NCBI GenBank assembly: GCA_026182355.1
Contig: JAPFBL010000308.1
Span: forward strand, 1 to 64,000
From: Hermatobates lingyangjiaoensis
Taxonomy: Eukaryota; Arthropoda; Insecta; Hemiptera; Hermatobatidae
Direction of reading: 5' to 3'
DNA: 64,000 bases
The notes beneath the pieces were generated by a model that had not been told where the DNA came from, ran no database searches, and worked only from the letters and a program-made list of their open reading frames with translations. Positions within the stretch are counted from its first letter, which is position 1. Every line of letters begins with the position of its first letter. Shown here piece after piece: positions 34,922 through 46,204 of this stretch. Position numbers and translations under genes: made by a program.

Positions 34922-36111
34922 CCTAAAAGAATCAGCATCGAAGGGATAACTTTGTTACTCCTTCAGCCCTCAAAAAAATTGTTATTATAGTTCATCGGAG
35001 ATCGTTTATAACACATTATTATAAAACTATTATAATAGTTTATTACAAAACACTTAGTAATATCAGCAGATGACATGAAAGATATAGGAGAAACAATATA
35101 TTTTAAGTTGTTTCTTTGTCGCGTCCCTTTTATCCACTGTATATAATTTTAAAACTTCCTTTAATATCATTTTCGTTTATAACTAATATCCTGACCTGTC
35201 CTCGAATATGTTTACTTTACATACCACGACAGGGCATTTTTCAAAAAACCTGATAGGTTCTGATACTCAATAAATGAATAGTACTTAGGCGTAGAAAAAT
35301 GTTCAAATAAATATGATACTGTTTGACGTAGGGAATGTTAGCAGAGTACGTTCATTGTCTAACTAGTGTTTGTTTTGATCTGGGCGTAATCTAAACCAGC
35401 CACACCTAATAAAATAGAACCCGTGTTAAATTCTAATACCCATTAAAGCGAATTCTTCTGCACTTTTCTTTTTTTTAAAAAAAATATAGTTAATTTAAAT
35501 ATGAAGTATCAAAATATTCAATAATAATATCGTTTGTTTTAAAAATAGATTCATATTACTTAAAAATTACACCGCCATGCCTTTTACGTTGACTTGATAC
35601 TACTTTTCCCAGGTAGTCTATTATCAAGATAAAACTGACTTCTCGAAGAAGGAAACTGATAGATTCTGTCCTAATTGGTAACTTACCAAAGCAGATGTTT
35701 TGATTTCGGAAGAAATTTAATATTTATTAACAATATTTGACTGCTTTTTGTTTAATAAACGTATAACTATATCAAAGGAGTAACTTACTTTTTATAAATA
35801 AAAAATCTTTTTTTTCAACAGTTTTTAGGCTGTCGGCCATAAAGGATAATTAGCACCCGAGTCACACCCTATACATATTAAATGTCGACAAAGACTCGAA
35901 TCACAGCAATTTGAATGAACATCAACTGAACAGATTTCTAGCAGGATGCAAAAAAAAACGGAATATTATTTTAGATAAAGAAATTTCTATAGGAGAAGAA
36001 TGTTGTTGCGCAAAGATTGGTGTTCCGTCTCGTTAGTAACAGTAACAAATGTGAAACTTGGTGATTATCCTTCTTTAAGTTTTTAAGATATCCTGCTTAA
36101 TAACTCTCACA
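34922..36111. other. AT-rich sequence without recognised features
   Basis: No supported gene or repeat. Confidence 0.55.
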
Positions 36112-36156
36112 CAAACACACACACACACACAATAATATATATATATTATATATATT

Positions 36157-36192
<36 letters not shown>

Positions 36193-36296
36193 TTGCTCTG
36201 TGACGACGTGAAAACGAAAGGCCTTAGAGCGACTATCTTCTCTAATTTGTGGTGAGTTACCTGAATATATATATATATATATATATATTATTATAT
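36112..36296. repeat. (CA)n and (TA)n microsatellites with a short interposed segment
   Basis: CA and TA runs (36112-36190, 36265-36296) flank 'cttgctctgtgacgacgtga' and following bases, possibly a truncated PLE end of an unassigned family. Confidence 0.7.
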
Positions 36297-36297
36297 A

Positions 36298-36535
36298 TGA
36301 TCAAACCACAATAAGAAATGGGAAAACAAGACTAAGACCTTTCAGCCGTAACAAGCGGTCTTCGTCAGAGTCAAAAACCCAACTGACTTTTCGTCAAAAA
36401 CCCAAATCATCGTCACATTTAGGTTTTCGACTCTGACGAAGACTGCTTGTTACGGTTGAAAGATCTTAGTTTTGTTTTCCCATTTCTTATTGTGGTTTGA
36501 TCATTGATTGTTATTTCACGTGTTTATGTGAAATC
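36298..36535. mobile_element. PLE family A palindrome
   Basis: The left end starts at 'gatcaaaccacaataag' (no hairpin) next to a TA run. The right end includes the hairpin TTTCACGTGTTTATGTGAAA. The extension is therefore on the right in this copy. A hammerhead motif lies in the right arm near 36428-36470. Confidence 0.8.
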
Positions 36536-36775
36536 TTTATATATATATATATATATATATATATTTCGTTGAACAGCTGACCGTATTTCGCTGATGTCAT
36601 TTTCTTCACTAGTTTTTCAAGGTTTCTGAATACCTTCTTCTTTCCTTCATCCAAACGTTGGAGAATGTTAATTAAGTTATAACCGACATGTTTCGACTGG
36701 CTTCCAGTCATCTTCAGGGTGATTAATTAAACAAAGAGGAAAATTATTAGTCTTTGGAGTTGGTAATAAAACACA

Positions 36776-37033
36776 TTATATAGTAGAAGTTTGAAGTAGC
36801 TGCTCTTCGGCCTGATTCACAAGAGCAACTGACTGAGGTGGGGTGGATGGTGGGGTGGGGGTACTGACAGTTAACGGTTTTTTCATCCAATCAGGCGCAT
36901 ATAGTTTAAGCACTCTCTCACTACTACCCGTTTGAATATTTATTGTAGGTTTATTCTGTTTAATTATTATTGCTTCTGCGATTTGCAGCCGATTGAAGTT
37001 GTTTTCTTTTCTAATTATTTTAGTTCCACTCAC
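36776..37033 (-). pseudogene. PLE endonuclease C-terminal fragment (left arm)
   Basis: The frame encodes TKIIRKENNFNRLQIAEAII followed by IKQNKPTINIQ, the C-terminal part of a PLE GIY-YIG domain with the catalytic Glu (AEAIII) and the 'P-x-INIQ' block, then a Pro/Thr-rich tail to the stop. The domain's N-terminal half is absent because the copy is 5'-truncated. Confidence 0.8.
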
Positions 37034-37062
37034 GAGTAGGTCTCTAGTTATTTTGGTATTTC

Positions 37063-37320
37063 GTGAGTGGAACTAAAATAATTAGAAAAGAAAACAACTT
37101 CAATCGGCTGCAAATCGCAGAAGCAATAATAATTAAACAGAATAAACCTACAATAAATATTCAAACGGGTAGTAGTGAGAGAGTGCTTAAACTATATGCG
37201 CCTGATTGGATGAAAAAACCGTTAACTGTCAGTACCCCCACCCCACCATCCACCCCACCTCAGTCAGTTGCTCTTGTGAATCAGGCCGAAGAGCAGCTAC
37301 TTCAAACTTCTACTATATAA
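37063..37320 (+). pseudogene. PLE endonuclease C-terminal fragment (right arm)
   Basis: It is identical at all 85 residues to the frame on the opposite strand at 36776-37033. Identity including non-catalytic tail residues argues for a very recent origin. Confidence 0.8.
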
Positions 37321-37375
37321 TGTGTTTTATTACCAACTCCAAAGACTAATAATTTTCCTCTTTGTTTAATTAATC

Positions 37376-37414
37376 ACCCTGAAGATGACTGGAAGCCAGT
37401 CGAAACATGTCGGT
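37376..37414 (+). ncRNA. Hammerhead ribozyme-like motif, family H
   Basis: Stem I is ACC/GGT. The core is CTGAAGA, then an extra T, stem II GACTGG/CCAGTC with loop AAG, GAA, and stem III AC/GT with loop AT. C at 37411 is the predicted cleavage nucleotide. The mirror motif is at 36682-36720 (-). Confidence 0.72.
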
Positions 37415-37570
37415 TATAACTTAATTAACATTCTCCAACGTTTGGATGAAGGAAAGAAGAAGGTATTCAGAAACCTTGAAAAACTAGTGAAGAAAATGAC
37501 ATCAGCGAAATACGGTCAGCTGTTCAACGAAATATGCTTAAAAGAAGGACTGCTTCCAAATTTTACAAAT
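37385..37570 (+). pseudogene. PLE N-terminal coding remnant in terminal repeat, family H
   Basis: Reading out of the ribozyme motif, the frame encodes LINILQRLDEGKKKVFRNLE, then KLVKKMTSAKYGQLFNEICL and KEGLLPNFTNI. Homologous segments appear at 10097, 21780, 22459, 25785, 54937 and 55400. I interpret this as the start of the PLE protein upstream of the RT domain, present at the 3' end because PLE terminal repeats duplicate the 5' region. Confidence 0.65.
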
Positions 37571-37589
37571 ATATATATATATATACGTT

Positions 37590-37740
37590 TCACGATGAAT
37601 TACAAACACAGAACTAAGGAACAAACACACTTACTGTCTCTAATTTTCGATTGAACCGTCATCAGGAAAGTTGAGGTAGGGACACCAAGCGCACTTGTGA
37701 AGCGACGGTTGGAGACCAACACTGTCAATAACATGTTGAT
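37590..37740 (-). mobile_element. PLE family B single reversed copy
   Basis: It runs from 'gtttcacgatgaattac' through the reverse hammerhead-like 'gaaccgtcatcaggaaag' to 'gacggttggagacc'. (CA)n and (TA)n tracts follow at 37741-37807. Confidence 0.65.
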
Positions 37741-37762
37741 GACACACACACGCACACACACA

Positions 37763-37812
<50 letters not shown>

Positions 37813-37847
37813 CACCTAAATATATATGATTATTCATATATATATAT

Positions 37848-38063
37848 AAAGATTTCACATAAGCACGTGAAATAACAATCAATGATCAAACCACAATAAG
37901 GAAATGGGAAAGCAAGGCTAAGATCTTTCAACCGTAACACAAACGGTCTTCGTCAGAGTCAAAAACCCAACTCTGGGTTTTTGACTCTGACGAAGACCGC
38001 TTGTTACGGTTGAATGATCTTAGTCTTGCTTTCCCATTTTCTTATTGTGGTTTGATCATTGAT
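37848..38063. mobile_element. PLE family A palindrome
   Basis: The arms meet near 37974. The left end has the hairpin extension. The right end stops at 'gatcattgat' next to a TA run. The forward hammerhead motif has GAATGATCTT instead of GAAAGATCTT and is probably inactive. Confidence 0.8.
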
Positions 38064-38122
38064 ATATATATATATTAGTGTATTTAGGCAGCAGGCCTTC
38101 ATTTATACAAGATCTGTTGAAA

Positions 38123-38166
38123 CCTATGCCTATTTCTAATACTAGGAATAGGCATAGGTTTCAACA
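38123..38166. repeat. Short inverted repeat
   Basis: The stretch gttgaaacctatgcctattt and its complement are separated by a few bases near 38143. A TA run follows immediately. It may be a minimal fold-back copy. Confidence 0.75.
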
Positions 38167-38169
38167 TAA

Positions 38170-38205
<36 letters not shown>

Positions 38206-38208
<3 letters not shown>

Positions 38209-38417
38209 GTATATGTAACACAAAGACTGATTATCTAAAGCTATTTTATTGAACCTAGAAGCCAACAAAAGTTTATTTCCTTTTTAAAAACCCTATATCA
38301 GTATTTTGACCCGACTTTTATTACTTTATATAGAGGGTGAATAAGTAAAAACTATTATCGCTGATCTGAGATAGTTAAATAAAAACTAGATTACAACACA
38401 TTATTATGCCTTTTATC

Positions 38418-38448
<31 letters not shown>

Positions 38449-39225
38449 ACTGCACAATTGTCAGTCAAGCTTTGGCTGGTTAATATTAAAGCTAATTTTA
38501 CACAATATGAAATATGAATAATGGTAGGATTCTAATTTCACAGTGGCACCTGAGTTATGGTTAGCCCGAGCAGCACGCACTCATAATTGAGGTCACTCTC
38601 GTATTGATCATGTAAACAGCACTCACTTCAGTTTGCTTCCACCTCCCTTACCACACTTTGTTTGGTCCATTTCAACCTGTTCTTTCATTATTAATCATAA
38701 CAGTATCATCATTATAGATTTTAAACCTTATTTTTTTGATTTATTATATAAAACTTGTTAGTTATAAGTAAATAAATATCTCTCTACATGTACATTTCTG
38801 TATGCGTTTGGTTCTTGAATTTACTCAATGAAAAAGACAAAAGGTATTTACAGACAAATAAACCTCAATGAAATACGCCTTTTTTTATTTTTTTTCTTAT
38901 TAAATAAATTAATTTTAAAAGTTGTAGTTCTGGAAATTATAAAACTGTATGAACTTTCTAACCATATGTGAAAAATGATATTTCATATGTGAAAAAGCGT
39001 CTACTTCAATGCGCTTCTACCAAGGCGTTATAAAACTGCATTATAAAGTTTTGTATTAGAGAAAAAACAAACCCCTTTGTTCTATAGTGTTTTTTTTTTA
39101 AATGAAGCCAGCCATAATCCTAAGTTTCCTAAGTCAGCATCGTGATTAATGCAAACCTGTTTGTTGTTCGTTTAATAATCAGATTATTAGATAGTCTCTG
39201 AGTAACATTGTATACTTCTATGTAT
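38206..39225. other. AT-rich sequence with a poly(A) tract
   Basis: About 27 consecutive A lie at 38420-38446. No element 5' to it is recognised, so I do not call a retrocopy. Confidence 0.55.
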
Positions 39226-39541
39226 TTAGGTTAGGTTAAGTTGCAGTCCTTGAAGGGAATACAAATGAGCCGAACATTGGTCCTTTGTTAAACCAAACAA
39301 TGAACATTCTACATTCGGAAACCTAAATTTTAGTCTAACTCAAGTTTATTTACAATAGAGATCTTTAACGAGTACTTGACATCATACAGGCTCGGGGCCG
39401 ACGGCATAACGTCCTGTCTGAGGGACAACATGCTCAGATTTAATCATCTCTCTGCGTGAATAAACCGAAGGTCAGAGTAGATATTAAATTTCAAATCTAC
39501 CAATCCAGAGATAATCACGTTGCCTCTGGCCTCTCCTGACC
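39226..39541 (-). mobile_element. tRNA-derived SINE, copy 6, degenerate
   Basis: It is the reverse-oriented body with many substitutions relative to copy 7. It retains 'agatctttaacgagtac' and 'acaggctcggggccgac'. Copy 7 inserted exactly at its head end. Confidence 0.8.
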
Positions 39542-39873
39542 TTAGGTTAGGTTAGGTTAGGTTGCAGTGGCAGTCCCACAAGGGAACACACTTAGGCCAA
39601 GCATTGGCCCTTTGTGATACCACACAATGAAGATTGATTCTACAGTGAGAGTCCTAAATTTTGCCTAACTCAAGTGTATTTAGAGTAGGGATCTTTAACG
39701 AGTACCTGACATCGTACAGGCTCGGGACCGACAGTTTAACGCCCTTCTCCGAGGGACGACGTGCTCAGATTTATTCACCTCCGGCGTGAATAAATCGAGG
39801 GCCAGGTGGGGATTGAACCCCGGTCCTATCAGTTCAGAGGCGAGCACGTAACCACTGAGCTAGCCTGACCCCT
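39542..39873 (-). mobile_element. tRNA-derived SINE, copy 7, full length
   Basis: Tail (AACCT)n at the left, A box at the right. The duplication tctcctgacc lies at 39532-39541 and 39874-39883. Sequence is very close to copy 3. Confidence 0.93.
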
Positions 39874-39998
39874 TCTCCTGACCCTTATGCTATATATATT
39901 TCGACTAGTAAATCTGTATATTTCATATAGCACTCCTGTTTGAAAAAAAAAAAAAAAACATTTTCCTCTCCGTAAAATGAGATCATATACATGTTAAA

Positions 39999-40085
39999 GC
40001 CCCGTTCTCACTAGATTACCAAAGTTAAGCAATACTGGGTATAATAATTACTTGAATAGGTGACAGCATTTATGGGTTCGCCTTT
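39999..40085 (+). pseudogene. 5S rRNA-like pseudogene or 5S-derived element
   Basis: The order of matches follows the 3' two-thirds of 5S rRNA: 'cccgttctcactagat', 'accaaagttaagcaat' (internal promoter A-box region), 'ttacttgaataggtgacag' and 'tgggttcgcc'. Several conserved positions are changed and the 5' third is missing, so it is not a functional gene. Confidence 0.6.
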
Positions 40086-41245
40086 GATCCGATCATGAAT
40101 AAAGCACAGTTTTTTTTTCCTTTGACTAACAAGTATGAGGTAAATCCTATAACTGCGAGAGTCGGATACAGAAAACTTGTTGAAAACAGCCTTCTAATAT
40201 CAGTTTTTGGCATTATAGAATTATTAAAATTATATATCCCCACACTTCAAAATGTGTTATTGTCAAGTGCACTCATAATATCTAAGAAATGTAAAAACCT
40301 TCTCTCGCTGTTGATTTTCTTTTGTGCAACCGTTTTTATAATCCATCACCATTGTTTCATTGATTTACTACATACTACATTGTCAGTCATTAATCTAACT
40401 AATATTAAAAACAATAATAAGAACATATCCTATTTATTTACAACTGTTTACGACTTTAACAACCAAAATCTTCCTTTAATGAAATTTTTTTCAACGTTAA
40501 AACATATTATGTTAAATATAAAACATTTGTTGTTGCCATAAAATTTTAATAACTATTCATTAAATAAACTAAACACAGGACAGAATTAATTCTTGTTTAA
40601 TTTACAGAATTATTTAAAAGTAAATCTGAAATTAGGAAATAGTGATAGAGAGATTGGGACTGCGGGCTTTTTACAGCCATCTTGAACTAGTTCTGAAGAT
40701 TATTCGTTTTGCTGTAGAAATGTTTATAATTAACTCAGTTTATATGTCCACTTGTAAGTTCTATCTTCCTTTTTACAGTTTATAACATTTATTCTCGCAC
40801 TAGGATATATAATTCTGAAATTCAATGAATTTACCTGTTCGCAAACAAAATTCTAAGTCAGTAAAATTTAAACATAATAATTTTTATTCCATCAATTGCT
40901 ATGCGTAATTAATTCACATTATTCGCTTCGTACTAACTTAAAATTAAGTTTACCAAGGAATTACAAAAACAATAAATTATTTTTACTGTACGAATATTAC
41001 ACAATTCTCTTATTTTAATAACTTAATTAAAGCGCGCTGAAAAATTTAAAGGGTTGTTTATTCGAGAACACAGAAATTTGCACTTAATAAAATGAAGCTG
41101 CGAATGGATTTATAAAAAAATATAGTCGATAAAAAAGTTTCTCGAATAACATTTATTGTCTTGGGTCAATGCTTCTCAATTAATTTGTCTTGAGTAATTT
41201 GGAAATAAATTCGCGAAAAACATTGAAATATATTGAAAGACAGGA
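40086..41245. other. AT-rich sequence without recognised features
   Basis: A 148-codon frame at 40095-40541 has chance-like hydrophobic AT-rich composition and no domain. I do not call a gene. Confidence 0.5.
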
Positions 41246-41410
41246 ATTGAAACGGTCCAGCGGACTTTTAAATAAAAACGAATTATAATGAAAGTATAAT
41301 TGTAACTTCTCTATTTCGACGATCGTCGTCATCATGAGGCGAAAAATGCCGCAGGAAGAAGTGAGTTTTCCTTTGTCTATCTGTGTGCTACCTTCGTTTT
41401 AATTCGTTTA
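41246..41410. mobile_element. PLE family D-like short copy
   Basis: It shares 'aaacggtccagcggactttt' with 52395 and 27880. The reverse hammerhead-like part (tttcgacgatcgtcgtcatc) is followed by a short forward piece 'gaagaagtgagttttccttt', forming a collapsed palindrome. Confidence 0.6.
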
Positions 41411-41860
41411 TACATATGTAAATATAATTTGAATGCTATATTGACCGTTTATAGAATAGGACTACAAGGCTCTGTCAGACATGAAGTTTGAAATCAAACT
41501 CTAAATTCCCACGTTTCAATTTTATTTAAAAATCTTTTTCATATTTAAAAATAAGAATATTTGAAAATAAAAAGCTTTGATTTTACATTACTTTTGTAAT
41601 ACATGTGAATATGGAATAACGAATTTTACACAACGGATCTTACAATTCGAGTTTAGTGAAAATTTGTTTCTGTATTTTGTTAGAGCTTCTTTAAGTCCCT
41701 CTAACCTGTCTGTAAAAATATTTCAAGAACCCTGCCACTGACGCTGACTTAAGCTCTTGATCTGGGAAATTCGTTCCACGTCAACCAAGAACTTGCCATA
41801 TGAAATAATAAACCAAATTCATAGAAAGCACACCCAAAAAAAAAAGATCACAGAAACTCA
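41411..41860. other. AT-rich sequence without recognised features
   Basis: Nothing supported. Confidence 0.5.
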
Positions 41861-41865
41861 CTACT

Positions 41866-42232
41866 ACCGTCTTTTTCCGAAAATAAGACATCCCTCGAAA
41901 ATAAGTCCTCGTCTGATTTTCGGGATTTTTGGAATATTTACCCTCCCTCGAAAATAAGCTCTAATTAAAATAATCTGAAAAATATAATTCGTTATAAATG
42001 ACAGCTATATTGTAAGACAAGAGAGATTCGGACCAATAATTCTACAGGAATTGGATTTGGGGAAAAATTAGAAAGAATTCAAAATGTAATAATTTATAAC
42101 GATATTCCAGAAGTTGAACTGATTGTACTTGAATAAATTTAATATCTGTATATATATATATATGAATGTCAAACGAAAAAACATAAATCGACTTATTGTA
42201 CTTGAAGCCTACCTACGAAAATAAGCCCTAAC
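41866..42232. mobile_element. Unclassified DNA-transposon-like repeat (CGAAAATAAG family)
   Basis: The left part has three tandem-like 'cgaaaataag' blocks starting at 'ccgtctttttccgaaaataa'. A similar block 'acgaaaataagccctaacac' closes the right side. The arrangement suggests terminal blocks of a DNA element, possibly Tc1/mariner-related. Classification is uncertain. Confidence 0.45.
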
Positions 42233-42335
42233 ACGTATTTTTTTGTATATGCAGTTATTTTTTGTTACAATTTGTAACACATGTTCCAATATATGTTATG
42301 TTGGGTCGGAAAGAGAATTGACCAGGTTTTTTTTT

Positions 42336-42625
42336 TCCAAAATATCCTTTTGGAGTGAAGAAGAAGTTTTTGATATTGGTGTGTTTGTGAACCGTCACAA
42401 CTGCCATTACTGGGTAAAAGAGCAGCCTCGGAATTATCTTAGAAAAACTTTAGATTCAACATAAAAGAACAGATAACAGGTTGAAGGAAGAAGTTTTATT
42501 CCAAGAAACCAATTACCTTAGAAGAACTTGAATGGTAAATAAGATTAGCTGTTTCTAACGTTCTTGGAAAGATCTCTTCAAGGGATTCCTCAGTAATGTG
42601 AGAAGCTACGGGCTACACAGGTGTC
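42336..42625 (+). pseudogene. Decayed DDE transposase fragment
   Basis: Translation gives FWSEEEVFDIGVFVNRHNCH followed by YWVKEQPRN, resembling the catalytic-core block F-S-D-E-x-x-F-x-x-x-G-x-V-N-R-H-N of arthropod DDE transposases. After a stop, a second piece reads KKPITLEELEW, then IRLAVSNVLGKISSR, like their C-terminal region. A DDE_3-like (Tc1/mariner superfamily) origin is inferred. Confidence 0.5.
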
Positions 42626-42974
42626 TATATTTAATTATATTAAATAAAACTACATGTTATTTGTTTTTTTTTTTTTCATATTAAATTTTCATAAAAATAA
42701 CGATTCATAAATAAATTATACATCTCCAGAAAAGGCTTTATAAAAAAGTATTAAATGTTAATTAATATAAAAATAATTAATAAAAACTCGTAATAATCCA
42801 AAATAAAGGTTTACGAAAGCTAAATAAAAGTATGTGAATAAAACAAAGCAGAATAATTAGCTATACAGCTGGTATTTAAACATCAGGCTTGCCACCCTAA
42901 CTCTTCCCGATCTCATTATACTTCATATCTAAAAATCTATATCAACAAAATAATTAGGTTGGACAACCTGAATT

Positions 42975-43165
42975 ATATCTCCGTTTTATTCATTATTGCT
43001 CTGTTTTCTTTATTGTTACTCCGTTTTTTTAATTTATGCTCCGTTTTTTTATTGATTCTCCATTTTTTTTATTGTTGCTCCGTTTTTTGGTTGTTGCTCC
43101 GTTTTTTTGATTGTTGCTCCGTTTTATTCATTATTGCTCCGTTTTTTTTTATTGTTGCTATGTTT
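42975..43165. repeat. About 20-bp minisatellite (ttgctccgttttttnattg)
   Basis: About nine degenerate copies of a unit centred on 'ttgctccgttttttt'. They generate an artificial Phe/Leu-rich open frame. Confidence 0.85.
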
Positions 43166-43395
43166 TGCTTGTCGGGGATTAAATGTCTTATATTATTAAT
43201 AGATTACTTATTAATTAATACATTACTTATTACTAGAAGTAATAAGTTACTTTTCCTTCTTCTAGAGATAATTTTTTTTTTTTTTGTTTTCATTGGAAGT
43301 TATTTTTCAATACCTGTTTACTTCGACCTTCGACCCCGTCGTCATCATTTGAGAGACAAAGAAGGCAGCCGGTGGCTCAGCCTTCGGAATGACTC

Positions 43396-43396
<1 letters not shown>

Positions 43397-43449
<53 letters not shown>

Positions 43450-43455
43450 CTCTCT
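43397..43455. repeat. (CT)n microsatellite
   Basis: A nearly pure CT run flanked by sequence with PLE-like character (gtcgtcatcatttgagag). Confidence 0.95.
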
Positions 43456-43599
43456 ACCTTATAATGACGCGGTCAAAATATGTGGGTTTCCGTAATCTAT
43501 TTTATGTGTGTTCTTTCTGTGAATCTACTTTATTTTGTTATTGGAATTGGTTATATTTATACTAATAGGGCATGAAGGTCACTGGTTACTGTACAGCAT

Positions 43600-43760
43600 G
43601 TAGAATACTAATGAACCCTCTTGACGCCAGCTCAAACAAAGTGCGAACAAAGTGCTCAATTGCTCAGTTGCGAACGAAGATGGACAAGATCCGAAAGCGC
43701 TCCAACGTCTCCGATATCAACTTACGAGGTATGACGGTTTTTTCTATTTCTAATATTAAA
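43600..43760 (+). mobile_element. Family E fragment
   Basis: The stretch 'cgaacgaagatggacaagat', 'ccgaaagcgctccaac' and 'cttacgaggtatgacggttt' matches the right arms at 3840 and 5840. There is no inverted partner here. Confidence 0.5.
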
Positions 43761-44471
43761 GCTTACAGAGTTGGCCATACTCTAGTTTATTTAACACAGA
43801 TATCATTTATGAGTAATTTTCACCAAAACATATCCAAATTACCACCATCTAAAGATTATCCTTTCCGAGAATCATAGACCCTACAAAGAACACTAATCTT
43901 TATAAAGAAATCTGGTGTAACCTTAACTCAGAATTACCAATACTTCAGTTAAACACTGAAAAAGTGCATAAACCCGATAAACCACTCTGTATGTAAATGT
44001 ATATGTATATGTACGTTTAGTTCTGTATATGACTGTTACGTGCCACAGTCACTAATATGACAATTTGTAAAACATCAATGATAAGTTAACATTTTCAAAT
44101 AATGTATTCATCAGTAAAAATATCACACTTATATCATTAAAACTGTCGTAGATATTCCATAAGTAATAATCACACATTACAAAATATTCTTAATCTTAAA
44201 AGTATTTCCCAAAGCTAAATAGTTCAAGATATACTCAAAATTTAAATTTTATTTAATATTTCTACATTATTGTTATTATTATTCTATAAACATTCATTTC
44301 CTAGTACTTCATACATACATGATCATGAGAAATTCATGGATGAATGATAAAGCATAAAAAAATCTCATTACATTACTTGAAAAAAAATTATACTTACAGA
44401 TTTTTCAAAAATTCATCTTTGAAAATTTTTTAATGAATTATGTGATAACATAATCATTGTTTATATATATA

Positions 44472-44502
<31 letters not shown>

Positions 44503-45007
44503 AATGTGTGAAAAATTATATCATTAACTCTCACTTTTATATAAAAATGTATTTATTTAAATCTAAAAGTTTTATAAAAGGCATTTTACATTTTGCTGCG
44601 TATAAATTTAAAACTGATATTCAAATAAATGCAAAAGATATATTTAATATAATAATATATATAAAACATGAATACATAGTTAACAAGCTTACAGGGAATA
44701 CGTGTGACTTTAGCTTTTGGTTTGTGAACACGTATGTCTTTGACAATACAACAACAAACATGAACATGCAATTGATATACTATATCTACTTTTAAAATGC
44801 ATGCCTCCTGAAGTGTTAAAAAATAATGATAGTTTTTTTTTTTATATTTAAGGAAAGGTAATAATCTTTTATAAAATAACGGAGTACCCCTCACCTTTAT
44901 TGAGTAAAAGTCTCTTTTCTAAACATCTGTGTTTCATTTGTAAATTAAAACTAAAAAAAAAGTTTATTATTTCAAAAATAGAACTTAAGGCGACTAAAAG
45001 ACTAATA
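43761..45007. other. AT-rich sequence without recognised features
   Basis: There are TA runs at 44466-44502. No gene is recognised. Confidence 0.55.
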
Positions 45008-45771
45008 CAGTGGTACCTCGGGATACGAATTTAATTCGTTCCGTAACCTTACTTGTATGTCAATTCACTCGTATCTCAAAGCAATTTTCTCCACTGAAAT
45101 CAATTGAAATGCCATTAATCCGTTCCAGCCCAAAAAATATTACCCCTAATTGTTTTTGCTACATGTGTTTTAATAAGAAAAATGTATTTGTAAATGATAA
45201 ATATTGTATAAAAACATAATAAAAGAGAATGTAGAGGTGGTTAAAAAAACTGGTTTTATTAAGTTTACGTACATATGTAATTATATTTTGGTTATTTAAA
45301 TTTAACTTAGACCTAACTTAAATGCCACTGTATGCTTAATTTTAGTTACTGATTTTCTCTTCACTGGACTTTGCCTTTTTCGCAGGATTAAAAAAAAAAA
45401 ACTGTCCAAGGAGGTTTGTTTCTTCCTCTCTTTCAGAATGCTACGAAAATGAGTTAGGCAAGTTTCATTAAATAGATCCGATGCACGACCAGCAGCAACT
45501 TTTTCGGGGTTTTTCTTTGCCACGAAGTATGAAACTCTCTCCCACATTCCCCAGATCTTCTAATTTTCAAAGGTAAACTGAAAACTGAGTGAGCCGTAGG
45601 CGGCATCGTAGAAAAAAGAAATGTACATATTTATAAATGACCTGATACTAAAATTGACTGTTCCTCGTATCTCAAATTTCACTCGGATTTCAAAACAAAA
45701 TTTCGCTCATTTGACAGCTCGTATCTCAAATAATTCGTATGTTGGGGTACTCGTATCACGAGGTACCACTG
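45008..45771 (-). mobile_element. Tigger/pogo-like (Tc1/mariner superfamily) internally deleted element
   Basis: The terminal inverted repeats CAGTGGTACCTCGGGATACGA (left) and CAGTGGTACCTCGTGATACGA (right, reversed) match at 20 of 21 positions. The element is bounded by TA dinucleotides at 45006-45007 and 45772-45773. Subterminal 'cgtatctcaaa' blocks repeat on both sides. At 764 bp it is far shorter than an autonomous element. Confidence 0.92.
45302..45547 (-). pseudogene. Tigger-like transposase C-terminal remnant
   Basis: The frame includes LFNETCLTHFRSILKERKKQ followed by TSLDSFF and a basic PVKRKS tail, characteristic of the C-terminus of Tigger/pogo transposases (HFR..LK.R.KQ.SLD.FF). 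The DNA-binding and DDE regions are deleted. Confidence 0.75.
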
Positions 45772-45773
45772 TA

Positions 45774-46204
45774 CTTGCTGGTCGTAATCTTTACATGGTT
45801 TCCAGATTTGAAGTCATGGTATTAACCTCTTACAATAACTTCGTCGAGTTATAGGACGAAATAGTGTAGAATGATTAACAAATAGAAGTCGTAAGATTAG
45901 CTAGGAAGGATATATAAAATAGTAAGTTAGTTGTGTTTATATATTTATCTACGTAAATATTAAACACTTAATAATCAAGACAGAACTCTTCAAATATTCA
46001 ATCAAAATGACATATTTTAATCAGTTTTCTATCAATACAGGTCAGATTATTAGATGTGAGGTAATAATGGGAGTTTTCTTCTTGATTTTCTATTTTCCTT
46101 GATAGAAGACAACTTGCTACTCAAGATAACGCGATAAACTCGAATATTACGCAGTTTTAACAAACGGTATCAGTTAATACCACCAGCAAACAAAATTAAT
46201 TGTT
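45774..46204. other. AT-rich sequence without recognised features
   Basis: Nothing supported. Confidence 0.5.

Larger units (their letters stand above)
36563..37570. mobile_element. PLE family H head-to-head pair with endonuclease remnants
   Basis: The arms 36563-37035 and 37061-37533 are each 473 bp, with a 25-bp spacer. They encode the same 85-residue endonuclease C-terminus in opposite directions. The right end carries a 37-nt extension encoding CLKEGLLPNFTNI, absent on the left. Both ends abut TA repeats. Confidence 0.9.

Noticed and set aside
38420..38446. Poly(A) tail of a processed retrogene
   Set aside because: No coding or retroelement sequence is recognised upstream and no duplication was seen.
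40095..40541. 148-codon plus frame downstream of the 5S-like segment
   Set aside because: AT-rich composition, no domain, no splice or homology evidence.
42959..43495. 178-codon Phe/Leu-rich frame as a membrane protein
   Set aside because: It is the translation of a 20-bp CTCCGTTTTTT minisatellite followed by a (CT)n microsatellite.
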